Shown: positions 36,424 through 44,517 of the stretch, in pieces
Position numbering within the stretch: position 1 is the first letter of the stretch
How the letters are laid out: every line of letters starts with the position of its first letter
Assembly: GCF_025398155.2 (NCBI RefSeq)
Contig: NZ_CP104562.2
Location: forward strand, 4,650,001 to 4,714,000
Length of the DNA: 64,000 nt
DNA from: Roseateles amylovorans
GTDB taxonomy: Bacteria > Pseudomonadota > Gammaproteobacteria > Burkholderiales > Burkholderiaceae_C
Reading direction: 5' to 3'
Notes under the pieces: generated by a model
Databases searched by the model: none
What the model was told of the DNA's origin: nothing
Seen by the model: only the letters and a program-made list of their open reading frames with translations
Translations under genes and position numbers: made by a program

Positions 36424-37632
36424 TCAGGTGAGTTGCTGTCGCAATCGGTCGAGATAGGTGCGACTGCAGGGCAGCCGGCTGCCGTCGCGCAGACGCAGGT
36501 GCGCATCGCCGGCCTCGGTGGGCTCGATGGCCTCGATCAGCCGCAAGCGCACCAGATAGCTGCGATGGACGCGGACGAATTCGTCCGGATCGAGGGTCTG
36601 CTCAAAGGCGCTCAAGGTGCTGCGCAGCGGATAGTCGTGATGCTGCCGATGCAGGTTGATGTAGTTGCCGCAGGCTTGCACCCATTCGATTTCCGCCATC
36701 GGCAACAAAAATTCCTTGCCCAGCTTTTTCACCAGCAAACGCTCGGGGCGCGGCGGCTTGTCCATCGCGCGGGCGTGGGGTGGCAACGGCGCGGCATCGG
36801 CATCGGCATCGGCAGGATCAGAGGGTGTGCCTGCGTTGCGGGAGCGGCCGTTCGTTGGATCCTCAGCCGTGAGCACGATCGACAGCGGGGCATCGCCGGA
36901 ATCCGGGCTGCGCCCATTGCCCGGGCTCGACACCGTGCGAACGACCTCGTCGTCGTGCACCGGGCTGCAGTCATCGCCCGGCGCTGGGCGCGCGGCACGA
37001 GCCGAAGCGTCGCCACGGGTGCGATCATGGTCTTCGCGGCGCCCATGCGCATCCACGGACGCCCGGACTGCATCGCCAGACCCAGTCCCGAGACGCGCCG
37101 GCCCCGGCACGGGCGCCGTCGACGGTGCCTCGGCCAGCAGGCTGGCCTCGCCCTGCCAGCGCCACAGCATCAGCCGGTAGGCGCCAGCAACCACCACGAC
37201 GAACGCATAGCTGCGCACATCCTTGAGGGCCTCGTAGCCCAGCTCCCGCGCCCACGGGCCGAAGTCGTAGGTGTGCCCCTGCACCGCATAGACCAGCTTG
37301 CGCAGGGCCACCATGCCCAGCACATGCACCAGGCTGCAGATCAGGCTGAACAGCAGGTGCCAGGGCAGGTTGCGACGCCATTGGCCCCATCGCAGCGGCT
37401 TGGCATCCATCGCGCGGACGATCCAAGGGACCAGCAGGATCCACATCAGCGCGCTGGAGAATTCCCAACTGGCCACCTCCCACCACTCGAACGGCAACCG
37501 GGCTCGCTGGACATCCAGATACACGGTGACCGTGTTGGCCAGCGCCGACCCCAGCAGGATCGCCGTCCAGGCCGTCCACTCGAAAGCGGTGCGGCGTCGG
37601 AGATAGAAGCGCAGCCAGTCGTCCTGTGTCAT
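36424..37632 (-). CDS. Membrane LytTR-family transcriptional regulator
   Basis: 402 residues. Four membrane helices lie in residues 15-165 (WTAWTAILLGSALANTVTVY, WILLVPWIVR, LLFSLICSLVHVLGMVAL and SYAFVVVVAGAYRLML). A long low-complexity linker (about 175-300), poor in conserved residues, includes an Asp-Ala repeat coded by three ggcatc hexamers (36793-36810). The C-terminal LytTR DNA-binding domain (about 303-400) shows EFLLPMAEIEWVQACGNYIN, LRSTLSAFEQTL and FVRVHRSYLVRL. It may sense something in the membrane and bind DNA without a separate kinase. It is divergent from the acyltransferase gene, a possible target. Confidence 0.83.
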   Translation of the reverse strand: MTQDDWLRFYLRRRTAFEWTAWTAILLGSALANTVTVYLDVQRARLPFEWWEVASWEFSSALMWILLVPWIVRAMDAKPLRWGQWRRNLPWHLLFSLICSLVHVLGMVALRKLVYAVQGHTYDFGPWARELGYEALKDVRSYAFVVVVAGAYRLMLWRWQGEASLLAEAPSTAPVPGPARLGTGSGDAVRASVDAHGRREDHDRTRGDASARAARPAPGDDCSPVHDDEVVRTVSSPGNGRSPDSGDAPLSIVLTAEDPTNGRSRNAGTPSDPADADADAAPLPPHARAMDKPPRPERLLVKKLGKEFLLPMAEIEWVQACGNYINLHRQHHDYPLRSTLSAFEQTLDPDEFVRVHRSYLVRLRLIEAIEPTEAGDAHLRLRDGSRLPCSRTYLDRLRQQLT

Positions 37633-37743
37633 GGCGGCGCAGTGTAGGCGCGGTTGGCGCCGCTTCATCACTCTGGCGGCGCGGCTCGTCACCGCCGGGG
37701 GGCGGGTCGTCACATCGGTGGCGCCTCGCGGGCCCGCGGGCCG

Positions 37744-39054
37744 ATGCTGCAGGCCATGAACAGCCCTTCATGCCCCATTCCCCTGCCGGCGGACAGCCAC
37801 GCTGCGCCGCCACCCTCCCACCTCGGCGTGCCGAACACACCGCTCGTCGACCGGCGGCTGACCGAACTGGACTGGCTCCGCGTCATCGCCTTCGGGCTCT
37901 TGATCCTCTATCACGTGGGGATGTTCTATGTGAGCTGGGACTGGCATGTGAAGTCGCCGCGCCCCCTCGTGGCGCTGGAATCGGGGATGGTGTGGCTGAA
38001 CCCGTGGCGGATGTCGCTGCTGTTCCTGATCGGCGGGGCCGCGCTGGCGCTGATGGCGGAGCGCGGCCAGGCGGGTCTGCTGGGCCTGCGGTCCAAACGC
38101 CTGCTGCTGCCGCTGATCTTCGGAATGATCGTCATCGTGCCGCCGCAGTCGTATCTGGAGGTGGTCGAGAAGCTGCACTACAGCGGCAGCTACCTGGACT
38201 TCCTGTCGCTCTATTTCCAGGCCTATCACGGCTTCTGCCGCGACGGTCACTGCCTCAAGCTGCCGACCTGGAACCACTTGTGGTTTCTGCCGTATCTGTG
38301 GGTCTACTCGATGGTGGGCCTGCTGGCACTCAAGGCAAGTCGCTGGACCACCCACGCCGGCTGGGCGCGCCTGGCCAGCGGGACGCGCCTGCTGTGGGTG
38401 CCTTGGCTGCTGTTTGCCCTGCTGCGCCAGCATTGGATGGCACAGCATCCGGTCACCCACGACCTGGTGAACGATCCCTACAACCACGCGCTGTCGTTCT
38501 CGATGTTCGTGCTGGGGATGGCGCTGTTCGGCCACCGCGATGATCGTCACGGCGCCTGGGCGGCGGCGCGCCAATGGCGTTGGCTGGCACTGGGGCTGGC
38601 GGTCGCGGCACAGGTGGGCTTTACCGAATGGGTGGCCGCCTATGGCGAGTCCGAGATTCCGCAAGCCGATCTGATGGCGCTGCGATCACTCTCGGCGGCG
38701 CGGCAGTGGCTGCCGATCGTGGCGGCGCTCGGTTGGGCGAGGCAACTCTTGTCCCATCGGGATGGCCCGGCGTTGCGCTGGCTGTCGATGGCGGTGTTTC
38801 CGTTCTACATCGTGCATCAGACGGTCACCGTGGTCAGCGCGCATGCCCTGGCGCCGTTGCAATGGCCGCTGGCGCTGGAGGTCAGTGCGGTCGTCGCGAT
38901 CACTGCGCTGGGTTGCCTGCTGGCCGCCTGGCTGACGATGCGATTGAATTGGCTGCGCCCGTGGATGGGCGTCGCACCGCGCCCGGCGCACGGGAAACCG
39001 GGATCGGCGTCGGCGCGAGCATCTGCACGCGCATCTGCACGCGCATCTGCCTAG
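37744..39054 (+). CDS. Acyltransferase family 3 integral membrane protein
   Basis: 436 residues with about ten helices. The family start is RLTELDWLRVIAFGLLILYH, with the conserved His, followed by WRMSLLFLIGGAALALM, LLLPLIFGMIVIVPPQSYLE and LPTWNHLWFLPYLWVY. Relatives transfer acyl groups to sugars or glucans at the inner membrane (OpgC-like); the substrate here is unknown. The last 15 residues are a Ser-Ala-Arg-Ala repeat coded by a 12-bp tandem repeat (39019-39050) that runs to the stop codon. ATGs at 37744 and 37759 are both possible. It is divergent from the LytTR regulator gene, 111 bases away. Confidence 0.83.
   Translation: MLQAMNSPSCPIPLPADSHAAPPPSHLGVPNTPLVDRRLTELDWLRVIAFGLLILYHVGMFYVSWDWHVKSPRPLVALESGMVWLNPWRMSLLFLIGGAALALMAERGQAGLLGLRSKRLLLPLIFGMIVIVPPQSYLEVVEKLHYSGSYLDFLSLYFQAYHGFCRDGHCLKLPTWNHLWFLPYLWVYSMVGLLALKASRWTTHAGWARLASGTRLLWVPWLLFALLRQHWMAQHPVTHDLVNDPYNHALSFSMFVLGMALFGHRDDRHGAWAAARQWRWLALGLAVAAQVGFTEWVAAYGESEIPQADLMALRSLSAARQWLPIVAALGWARQLLSHRDGPALRWLSMAVFPFYIVHQTVTVVSAHALAPLQWPLALEVSAVVAITALGCLLAAWLTMRLNWLRPWMGVAPRPAHGKPGSASARASARASARASA
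39019..39050. repeat. 12-bp tandem repeat at the acyltransferase C-terminus
   Basis: The unit gcatctgcacgc occurs two and two-thirds times (39019-39050) and codes for Ser-Ala-Arg-Ala repeats directly before the stop codon at 39052. Copy-number change would lengthen or shorten the tail in frame. Confidence 0.8.
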
Positions 39055-39133
39055 CGCTGCAACCCGGCCCTATGCGCTCACCCATTGCAACAGGGCCTGG
39101 GCCTTCAGTTCGGGATGGAATCGGTCAGCAGGC

Positions 39134-39207
39134 TCATCGGCATCGGCATCGGCATCGGCATCGGCATCTGCATCGGCATCTGCATCTGCATCTGCATCTG
39201 CATCGAT
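39134..39207. repeat. catcgg/catctg hexamer tract
   Basis: About a dozen hexamers, first mostly catcgg and then mostly catctg, fill the gap between the acyltransferase gene and the tRNA terminator. A minus-strand reading gives a long Asp-Ala dipeptide run that is not taken as a protein. Confidence 0.9.
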
Positions 39208-39229
39208 GGATTCGACACTGGAATGGAAA

Positions 39230-39268
39230 AAGCCCGGCACCTTGCGGTACCGGGCTTCTCGTTTTTTC
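39230..39268. terminator. Bidirectional rho-independent terminator after tRNA-Pro
   Basis: AAGCCCGG and CCGGGCTT arms flank a 12-base loop. The plus strand continues with ctcgtttttt and the minus strand with TTTTTCC, so it can end both the translation operon/tRNA on the minus strand and the acyltransferase transcript on the plus strand. Confidence 0.85.
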
Positions 39269-39276
39269 TTATTAGT

Positions 39277-39353
39277 TGGTCGGGGTGGCGGGATTCGAAC
39301 TCGCGACCCCTTGCACCCCATGCAAGTGCGCTACCAGGCTGCGCTACACCCCG
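39277..39353 (-). tRNA. tRNA-Pro (anticodon GGG)
   Basis: On the minus strand the 77-nt sequence starts CGGGGTGTAGCGCAGCC and ends CACCCCGACCA, with the CCA end encoded. The acceptor stem CGGGGTG/CACCCCG is perfect, the anticodon stem is CTTGC/GCAAG with loop ATGGGGT giving anticodon GGG, and the T arm contains GTTCGAATC. It lies 35 bases downstream of the merR-like gene and is followed by the terminator at 39230-39268. Confidence 0.95.
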
Positions 39354-39387
39354 ACGAAGCCTCAGATTCTATACGCAGTTTTGCGCT

Positions 39388-39840
39388 TCATGCAAGCAAA
39401 CTCTCTCGAATGGCCAACAATTCGTCGCGCACCTGCTCCAGCGAGAGTTTCTCGAGCGAGACGGTGGTGTGCGCCGAGCCGTCGGCCACATCCGCCGCGA
39501 GTGCGCGTTGGTATTCGCGGGCGTTCTCGATCTGCGCGGCGGCCACCAGGGCCTCGGCGCGGAAGTCATGCGCGTTTTGCGAATGGCCGGACTCGATCAG
39601 CTGATTGCGCGCGCCGCTGATGGTGAAGCCCTGGTCATACAGCAGATCACGAATGCGGCGGATCAGCAGCACTTCATGGTGCTGGTAGTAGCGGCGATTG
39701 CCGCGCCGCTTCATCGGCTTGAGCTGGGTGAACTCCTGCTCCCAGTAGCGAAGCACGTAGGGCTTCACGCCGCACAGCTCACTCACCTCACCGATGGTGA
39801 AGTAACGCTTGGCAGGAATGGCGGGAAGCGCGATGTCCAT
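39388..39840 (-). CDS. MerR-family transcriptional regulator next to ihfA
   Basis: 150 residues. The winged-helix domain is at the start (YFTIGEVSELCGVKPYVLRY and WEQEFTQLKPMKRRGNRRYY), followed by a helical region (about 85-150) that ends in LEQVRDELLAIRESLLA. No cysteine pair of metal sensors is seen in the C-terminal part. This gene regularly follows ihfA in betaproteobacteria and is followed by tRNA-Pro. Ligand and targets are unknown. Confidence 0.87.
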   Translation of the reverse strand: MDIALPAIPAKRYFTIGEVSELCGVKPYVLRYWEQEFTQLKPMKRRGNRRYYQHHEVLLIRRIRDLLYDQGFTISGARNQLIESGHSQNAHDFRAEALVAAAQIENAREYQRALAADVADGSAHTTVSLEKLSLEQVRDELLAIRESLLA

Positions 39841-39880
39841 TGGAATCAGGTGCTCCGGCGGCTGGGAGGGAGGTCAGACT

Positions 39881-40246
39881 CTACTCGAAGTCTCCGGCCG
39901 CCGGCGTGTTGCCTTGGACCGCTTCTTTCAATTTGTGACTGGCGTGAAACGTCACCACATTACGCGCCGCAATGGGGATCGCCTCCCCGGTGCGCGGATT
40001 GCGCCCGGGCCGCGGTGCCTTGCGCCGGATGTTGAAGTTGCCGAAGCCCGACAGCTTCACCTCGCGACCGCTGGACAGGCTGTCGTGAATGATGTCGAAG
40101 AAGGCTTCGACCATGTCCTTGGACTCGCGCTTGTTCAGACCGAGCTTGTCGAACAGCAGTTCGGCCAGCTCGGCCTTGGTCAGCGTCGGCGTTTCCAAGC
40201 TGCCGAGCAGCACCCGGGCCTGCGCATTCAATTCGTCGTCGCTCAT
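39881..40246 (-). CDS. ihfA: Integration host factor alpha subunit
   Basis: 121 residues. It begins with a 20-residue extension, then TLTKAELAELLFDKLGLNKR, MVEAFFDIIHDSL and the DNA-minor-groove arm region VKLSGFGNFNIRRKAPRPG followed by RNPRTGEAIPI and ARNVVTFHAS. The Pro in the arm intercalates into DNA. IHF bends DNA and, among other roles, assists sigma-54 promoters such as those served by the regulator coded at 7007-8380. It sits 32 bases after pheT, its usual place. GGAAG precedes the ATG. Confidence 0.93.
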   Translation of the reverse strand: MSDDELNAQARVLLGSLETPTLTKAELAELLFDKLGLNKRESKDMVEAFFDIIHDSLSSGREVKLSGFGNFNIRRKAPRPGRNPRTGEAIPIAARNVVTFHASHKLKEAVQGNTPAAGDFE

Positions 40247-40278
40247 TGGCTTCCCTCTCTCCCTCCTCGGGCTCGCGC

Positions 40279-42696
40279 TCAGCCGCGCAGCCGCGCGCCG
40301 AGCTGTTCGCCCAGTTGCGCCACCACCTTGGCCACCGCCTGCTCGATGCGCTCATCGGTCAGGGTGTTCTCGTCGTCCAGCAGTTCCAGCCGGACGGCCA
40401 GGCTGCGCTCGCCCGCCTTCAGTTCACCCGACGGTTGGGCCGGCTTGAAGACGTCGAACAAACGCGCGGAGCGTACCAGGGCTTCGCCGCTGGCTTCGAT
40501 GGCTTGCATCAAAGCAGCGTGCGTGACCTGCTCGCCGACGATCACCGCCAGATCCCGCTGCACCGCCTGTAGCCGCGGCACGCCCTTGCCCTGCGGCAGG
40601 GTGCGGGCCAGCACCGCATCGAGCGACAGCTCGAACAGCACCGGGGCGCTGGGCAGTTCATAGCCCTGACGCCATTTCGGATGCAGCTCGCCGATCACGC
40701 CGATGGCGTCGCCGTCCAGCAGCACACGGGCGCTGCGGCCCGGATGCAGCGCAGGATGCTCGGCCGGCTCGAAGCTCAGCACGCGGGGCGCGAACAGCGC
40801 TTCCAGATCGCCCTTCACATCGAAGAAGTCGACCGGGCGGTCTTTCTGTCCCCATTGCTGCTGATCGGCCGGGCCCCAGGCCAGGCCGGCCAGTCGCATC
40901 GGCTGGGCGATGCCGGCGATGGTGGTGTCGCTTTCGACGACGGAAGCATCCCGCAGGAACACACGCCCGATCTCGAAGACGCGAACGCGCGGCGCCTTGC
41001 GCGACAGGTTGTTGCGCAGCACCTGCACCAGCGAGCCCAGCAGGCTGGTGCGCATCACCGCCAGGGGCGCGGCGATCGGATTCAGCAGTTGGATCGGCGC
41101 AGCATTGCCGGCCAATTCCTGCTCCCAACGCGCTTCGACAAAGCTGAAGTTGATCGTCTCGAAATAGTCTCGCGCGGCCATGGCATGGCGCAAGGCGTGC
41201 ACCGCGCGGCGCGACTCCGAGCGCACCTTGCCGACCACCGGCGCCAACGGCGGCGTGGACGGCAGCTTGGGATAGCCCAGCACGCGGATGATTTCCTCGA
41301 TGAGGTCTTCCTCAATCTGGATGTCAAAGCGGAACGTGGGCGGGACCACCGTCAGCACGCCCGGCGCGGTGACGCTGAATTCCAGGCCCAGGCGCTGGAA
41401 CACGCCTTCACACTCCGCCTGGGTCAGCGGCATGCCGATGATCTTCGCGGCGCGCTCGACACGCAGCGCCACCGGCTTGCGCTCGGGCAGTGCGACGGTC
41501 TGGTCGTCCATCGGGCCGGCATCTCCGCCGCAGATCTCCTGGATCAGTTGGGTGATGCGCTCGATGTGGTCCACCGTGCCGGCCGGATCCACGCCCCGCT
41601 CGAAACGATGTCCCGCATCGGTGGAGAAATTGAAGCGGCGCGAACGCCCCATCACCGCCTTGGGCCACCAGAACGCGGCCTCGACATAGACGTTGCGGGT
41701 CGCGTCGGACACTGCCGTCGCGTCCCCGCCCATGATGCCGGCCAGAGACTCGACCTGCTCGCGGTCGGCGATCACGCCCACCTGCGCATCCAGCTCGATG
41801 GTGTTGCCGTTCAACAGCTTCAACTGCTCGCCGGCCTTGCCCCAGCGCACGACCAATTCGCCGTGGATCTTGTCCAGGTCGAAGATGTGGGACGGACGAC
41901 CCAGCTCGAACATCACATAGTTGGAAATGTCGACCAGCGGCGAGACCGAACGCTGGCCGCAACGCGCCAGGCGATCCACCATCCACGCCGGCGTCTTCGC
42001 CTGCGTGTTGACGTTGCGCACGATGCGACCGGAGAAGCGACCGCACAGGTCCGGCGCCTCGATGCGCACCGGCAGCTTGTCCTGATGGGCGACGGAAGAG
42101 GGTCGGATGTCGGGCGCGATCAGCGGGGCGCCGGTCAGGGCGGAGACCTCGCGAGCGATGCCGTAGACGCTCAAGGCATGCGCCAGGTTGGGCGTCAGCT
42201 TCAGCGTGAACAGCGTGTCGTCAAGCTTCAGGTGGTCGCGGATGTTCTGGCCGATCGGCACATCCAGCGCCAGTTCCAGCAGACCACCATGGTCCTCTGC
42301 CAGCTTCAGCTCGCGGGCCGAGCACAGCATGCCGAAGCTGTCGACGCCGCGCAGCTTGCCCTTGCCGATCTTGAACGGTTTGCCGTCATCGCCCGGGGGC
42401 AGTTCGGCGCCGATGGTGGCCAGCGGCACGCGGATGCCCACGCGGGCATTCGGCGCGCCGCAGACGATCTGCAACAGCTCCGGTCCGCCGGCATTGACCT
42501 TGCACACGCGCAGTCGGTCGGCATCCGGATGCTGGACGGCTTCGACGATCTCGGCGACGACGATGCCGTGGAAGGGCGGCGCCACCGGACGCAGCTCTTC
42601 GACTTCCAGACCGGACATCGTCAGCAGCTCGGCCAGCTCTTGGGTGTTCAGCGCGGGATTGCAGAAGGCCCGCAGCCAGGACTCAGGGAATTGCAT
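40279..42696 (-). CDS. pheT: Phenylalanyl-tRNA synthetase beta subunit
   Basis: 805 residues, a full-length bacterial subunit. The N-terminal OB-fold tRNA-binding domain is at about 40-150 (IVVAEIVEAVQHPDADRLRV, IVCGAPNARVG). B3/B4 editing domains follow, then B5 (about 400-475), the catalytic-like core with DYFETINFSFVE, and a C-terminal ferredoxin-like anticodon-binding domain that ends the protein (VQRDLAVIVGEQVTHAALM). With PheS it forms the alpha2-beta2 enzyme that charges tRNA-Phe; this subunit edits mischarged Tyr. The ribosome site AGAGAGA precedes the ATG, 51 bases after pheS. Confidence 0.96.
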   Translation of the reverse strand: MQFPESWLRAFCNPALNTQELAELLTMSGLEVEELRPVAPPFHGIVVAEIVEAVQHPDADRLRVCKVNAGGPELLQIVCGAPNARVGIRVPLATIGAELPPGDDGKPFKIGKGKLRGVDSFGMLCSARELKLAEDHGGLLELALDVPIGQNIRDHLKLDDTLFTLKLTPNLAHALSVYGIAREVSALTGAPLIAPDIRPSSVAHQDKLPVRIEAPDLCGRFSGRIVRNVNTQAKTPAWMVDRLARCGQRSVSPLVDISNYVMFELGRPSHIFDLDKIHGELVVRWGKAGEQLKLLNGNTIELDAQVGVIADREQVESLAGIMGGDATAVSDATRNVYVEAAFWWPKAVMGRSRRFNFSTDAGHRFERGVDPAGTVDHIERITQLIQEICGGDAGPMDDQTVALPERKPVALRVERAAKIIGMPLTQAECEGVFQRLGLEFSVTAPGVLTVVPPTFRFDIQIEEDLIEEIIRVLGYPKLPSTPPLAPVVGKVRSESRRAVHALRHAMAARDYFETINFSFVEARWEQELAGNAAPIQLLNPIAAPLAVMRTSLLGSLVQVLRNNLSRKAPRVRVFEIGRVFLRDASVVESDTTIAGIAQPMRLAGLAWGPADQQQWGQKDRPVDFFDVKGDLEALFAPRVLSFEPAEHPALHPGRSARVLLDGDAIGVIGELHPKWRQGYELPSAPVLFELSLDAVLARTLPQGKGVPRLQAVQRDLAVIVGEQVTHAALMQAIEASGEALVRSARLFDVFKPAQPSGELKAGERSLAVRLELLDDENTLTDERIEQAVAKVVAQLGEQLGARLRG

Positions 42697-42747
42697 GTCT
42701 ATCTCTCTTGCGCTCTAGGCGACTCAAACGACTGTGGGGTGCGAGGC

Positions 42748-43785
42748 TTACTTGAACTGCGACAGGAATCGCAGGTCGCCGTCGAAGAACAGCCGCAGGT
42801 CGTTGACGCCGTAGCGGAGCATGGCCAGCCGGTCGATGCCGGAACCAAACGCGAAACCGATGTAGCGCTCCGGATCCAGGCCCATGTTGCGGATCACTTG
42901 CGGATGCACCTGACCGGAACCGGACACTTCCAGCCAGCGGCCCTTCAGCGGTCCGGTGCCGAACATCATGTCGATCTCGGCGCTGGGCTCGGTGAACGGG
43001 AAGTAGCTGGGGCGGAAGCGGATCTCCATGTCCGTCGTCTCGAAGAACTGCTGCATGAAGTTCACGTAGACGGACTTGAGGTCCTTGAAGCTGATGTTCT
43101 CGCCCACCCACAGGCCTTCGACCTGGTGGAACATCGGCGAGTGGGTGGCATCGCTGTCGACCCGGTAGGTGCGTCCGGGGGCGATCACCCGGATCTCGGG
43201 CATGGGTTGCCCGGCGTCGATCAGATGGCGATGCTTCTTGACGTGCTGCACCGCATAGCGGATCTGCATCGGGCTGGTGTGGGTGCGCAAGACATGCCCC
43301 CCCTCGATGTAGAAGGTGTCGTGCATCGAGCGGGCCGGATGGTCCTCGGGCGTGTTGAGCGCGGTGAAGTTGAACCAGTCGTTCTCGATCTCGGGGCCGT
43401 CGGCCACGTCGAAGCCCATCGAGCCGAAGATGGCCTCGATCCGCTCCATGGCGCGGGTGATCGGGTGGAGGCCGCCAGTGCCGCGCTGGCGGCCGGGCAG
43501 CGTGACGTCCAGCGCCTCGGCCTTGAGCTGCTTTTCCAGCTCCGCGTCGGCGAGCGCCTGGCGACGCGCGGCGAGTGCCGCCTCGATGCCCTGCTTGAGC
43601 TGGTTGATCTGCGCGCCGCGGGTCTTTTTCTCCTCGACCGGCAGGCTCGCCATGCCCTTCATCAGATCGGTGACCTGGCCGGTCTTGCCCAGGAAGCGGG
43701 CCTTGGCGTTCTCCAGATCGGCGGGCGTGGCGGCGGCGGCGAAATCGCCGGTGGCCTGTTGCAGCAATTGATCGAGGTCGTTCAT
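42748..43785 (-). CDS. pheS: Phenylalanyl-tRNA synthetase alpha subunit
   Basis: 345 residues. An N-terminal coiled coil (about 1-85) binds tRNA; the class II core shows HPITRAMERIEAIFGSMGFD (motif 1 region), TSPMQIRYAVQHV and PGRTYRVDSDATHSPMFHQV (motif 2) and GSGIDRLAMLRYGVNDLRLF (motif 3). The phenylalanine pocket Ala seen in bacterial enzymes lies in motif 3. A rho-independent terminator is placed between rplT and this gene, and no clear ribosome site precedes the ATG, so both transcription and translation may be modulated here. Confidence 0.96.
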   Translation of the reverse strand: MNDLDQLLQQATGDFAAAATPADLENAKARFLGKTGQVTDLMKGMASLPVEEKKTRGAQINQLKQGIEAALAARRQALADAELEKQLKAEALDVTLPGRQRGTGGLHPITRAMERIEAIFGSMGFDVADGPEIENDWFNFTALNTPEDHPARSMHDTFYIEGGHVLRTHTSPMQIRYAVQHVKKHRHLIDAGQPMPEIRVIAPGRTYRVDSDATHSPMFHQVEGLWVGENISFKDLKSVYVNFMQQFFETTDMEIRFRPSYFPFTEPSAEIDMMFGTGPLKGRWLEVSGSGQVHPQVIRNMGLDPERYIGFAFGSGIDRLAMLRYGVNDLRLFFDGDLRFLSQFK

Positions 43786-43829
43786 CGCGGGGCGACTAGA
43801 AATTCGGAGGCACCGGAAGATGCCGAAAT

Positions 43830-43861
43830 GAAAAAAGGCCGGACACGGGGGTGTCGGCCTT
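43830..43861 (-). terminator. Terminator between rplT and pheS (possible attenuator)
   Basis: On the minus strand AAGGCCG and CGGCCTT arms with an inner acac/gtgt extension are followed by six T residues. It lies 70 bases after the rplT stop and 45 before the pheS ATG, so transcripts entering from rplT must pass it. Two further hairpins (43872-43889 and 43900-43917) lie upstream. No Phe-rich leader peptide is seen in front of it, unlike pheM of E. coli. Confidence 0.75.
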
Positions 43862-43931
43862 CAAAAGAGGCGCCTCGGCGAGCCGAGGCAGCCGTCTGCC
43901 GCGCGTCTTGGGACGCGCGTGCAGTTGGCAA

Positions 43932-44288
43932 TTAAGCGAGCGCGGCCTTCACCTTGGCGAAGATGCTGGCAAAACCAGCAGGATCGTTGACGGCGAGATC
44001 GGCCAGGACCTTGCGGTCGATGTCGATCTGGGCCTTCTTCAGGCCAGCCACGAACTTGCTGTAGCTCAGACCCAGGCCACGGCTTGCCGCGTTGATACGG
44101 GCAATCCACAGCTGGCGGAACACGCGCTTCTTGGCACGGCGGTCACGGTAGGCGTATTGGCCCGCCTTCATCACCGCCTGCTTGGCGATGCGGAAGACGT
44201 TCTTACGACGACCACGGAAGCCCTTGGCCAGAGCCAGGACCTTCTTGTGACGAGCACGGGCGGTTACACCACGTTTGACGCGAGGCAT
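43932..44288 (-). CDS. rplT: Ribosomal protein L20
   Basis: 118 residues. The start PRVKRGVTARARHKKVLALA and KGFRGRRKNVFRIAKQAVMK form the basic extension that binds 23S rRNA; RRAKKRVFRQLWIARINAAS leads into the globular C-terminal domain. In E. coli the free protein represses rpmI-rplT translation by binding a leader structure. Here the upstream infC-rpmI spacer is long and highly structured. AAGGAG precedes the ATG. Confidence 0.97.
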   Translation of the reverse strand: MPRVKRGVTARARHKKVLALAKGFRGRRKNVFRIAKQAVMKAGQYAYRDRRAKKRVFRQLWIARINAASRGLGLSYSKFVAGLKKAQIDIDRKVLADLAVNDPAGFASIFAKVKAALA

Positions 44289-44313
44289 GTTGTATCTCCT
44301 TGTCTAGGCTGGA

Positions 44314-44517
44314 TTACAGACCAGCGAAGGGCAGCATCGCAGCGATGTGGCCCATGTTGGTCTCATGCACGTTCGCGGCGCCGCGGAGCTGGCGCTTGTT
44401 CTTCGTGGTCTTCTTGGTCAGGATGTGGCGCTTGAACGCTTGACCGCGCTTGACGGTGCCACCCGGACGGACGCGAAAACGCTTCTTCGCGCTGCTCTTG
44501 GTCTTCATCTTGGGCAT
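44314..44517 (-). CDS. rpmI: Ribosomal protein L35
   Basis: 67 residues, with the family start PKMKTKSSAKKRFRVRPGG and KRGQAFKRHILTKKTTKNKR, both very basic. The ribosome site AAGGAG is 6 bases before the ATG. It is followed by rplT after 25 bases. It is preceded by a 320-base spacer with four strong stems, the likely place of L20-type feedback control. Confidence 0.97.
   Translation of the reverse strand: MPKMKTKSSAKKRFRVRPGGTVKRGQAFKRHILTKKTTKNKRQLRGAANVHETNMGHIAAMLPFAGL

Noticed and set aside
39070..39321. Minus-strand frame with a long Asp-Ala dipeptide run overlapping the tRNA
   Set aside because: It is produced by the hexamer tract, includes the terminator and overlaps the tRNA gene, so it is not a credible protein.
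43862..43931. pheM-like leader peptide before pheS
   Set aside because: There is no ATG or GTG frame with Phe codons between the rplT stop and the terminator.
40681..43935. Long plus-strand open frame across pheT and pheS
   Set aside because: Both synthetase genes are unmistakable on the minus strand and the plus frame has no recognisable motif or ribosome site.
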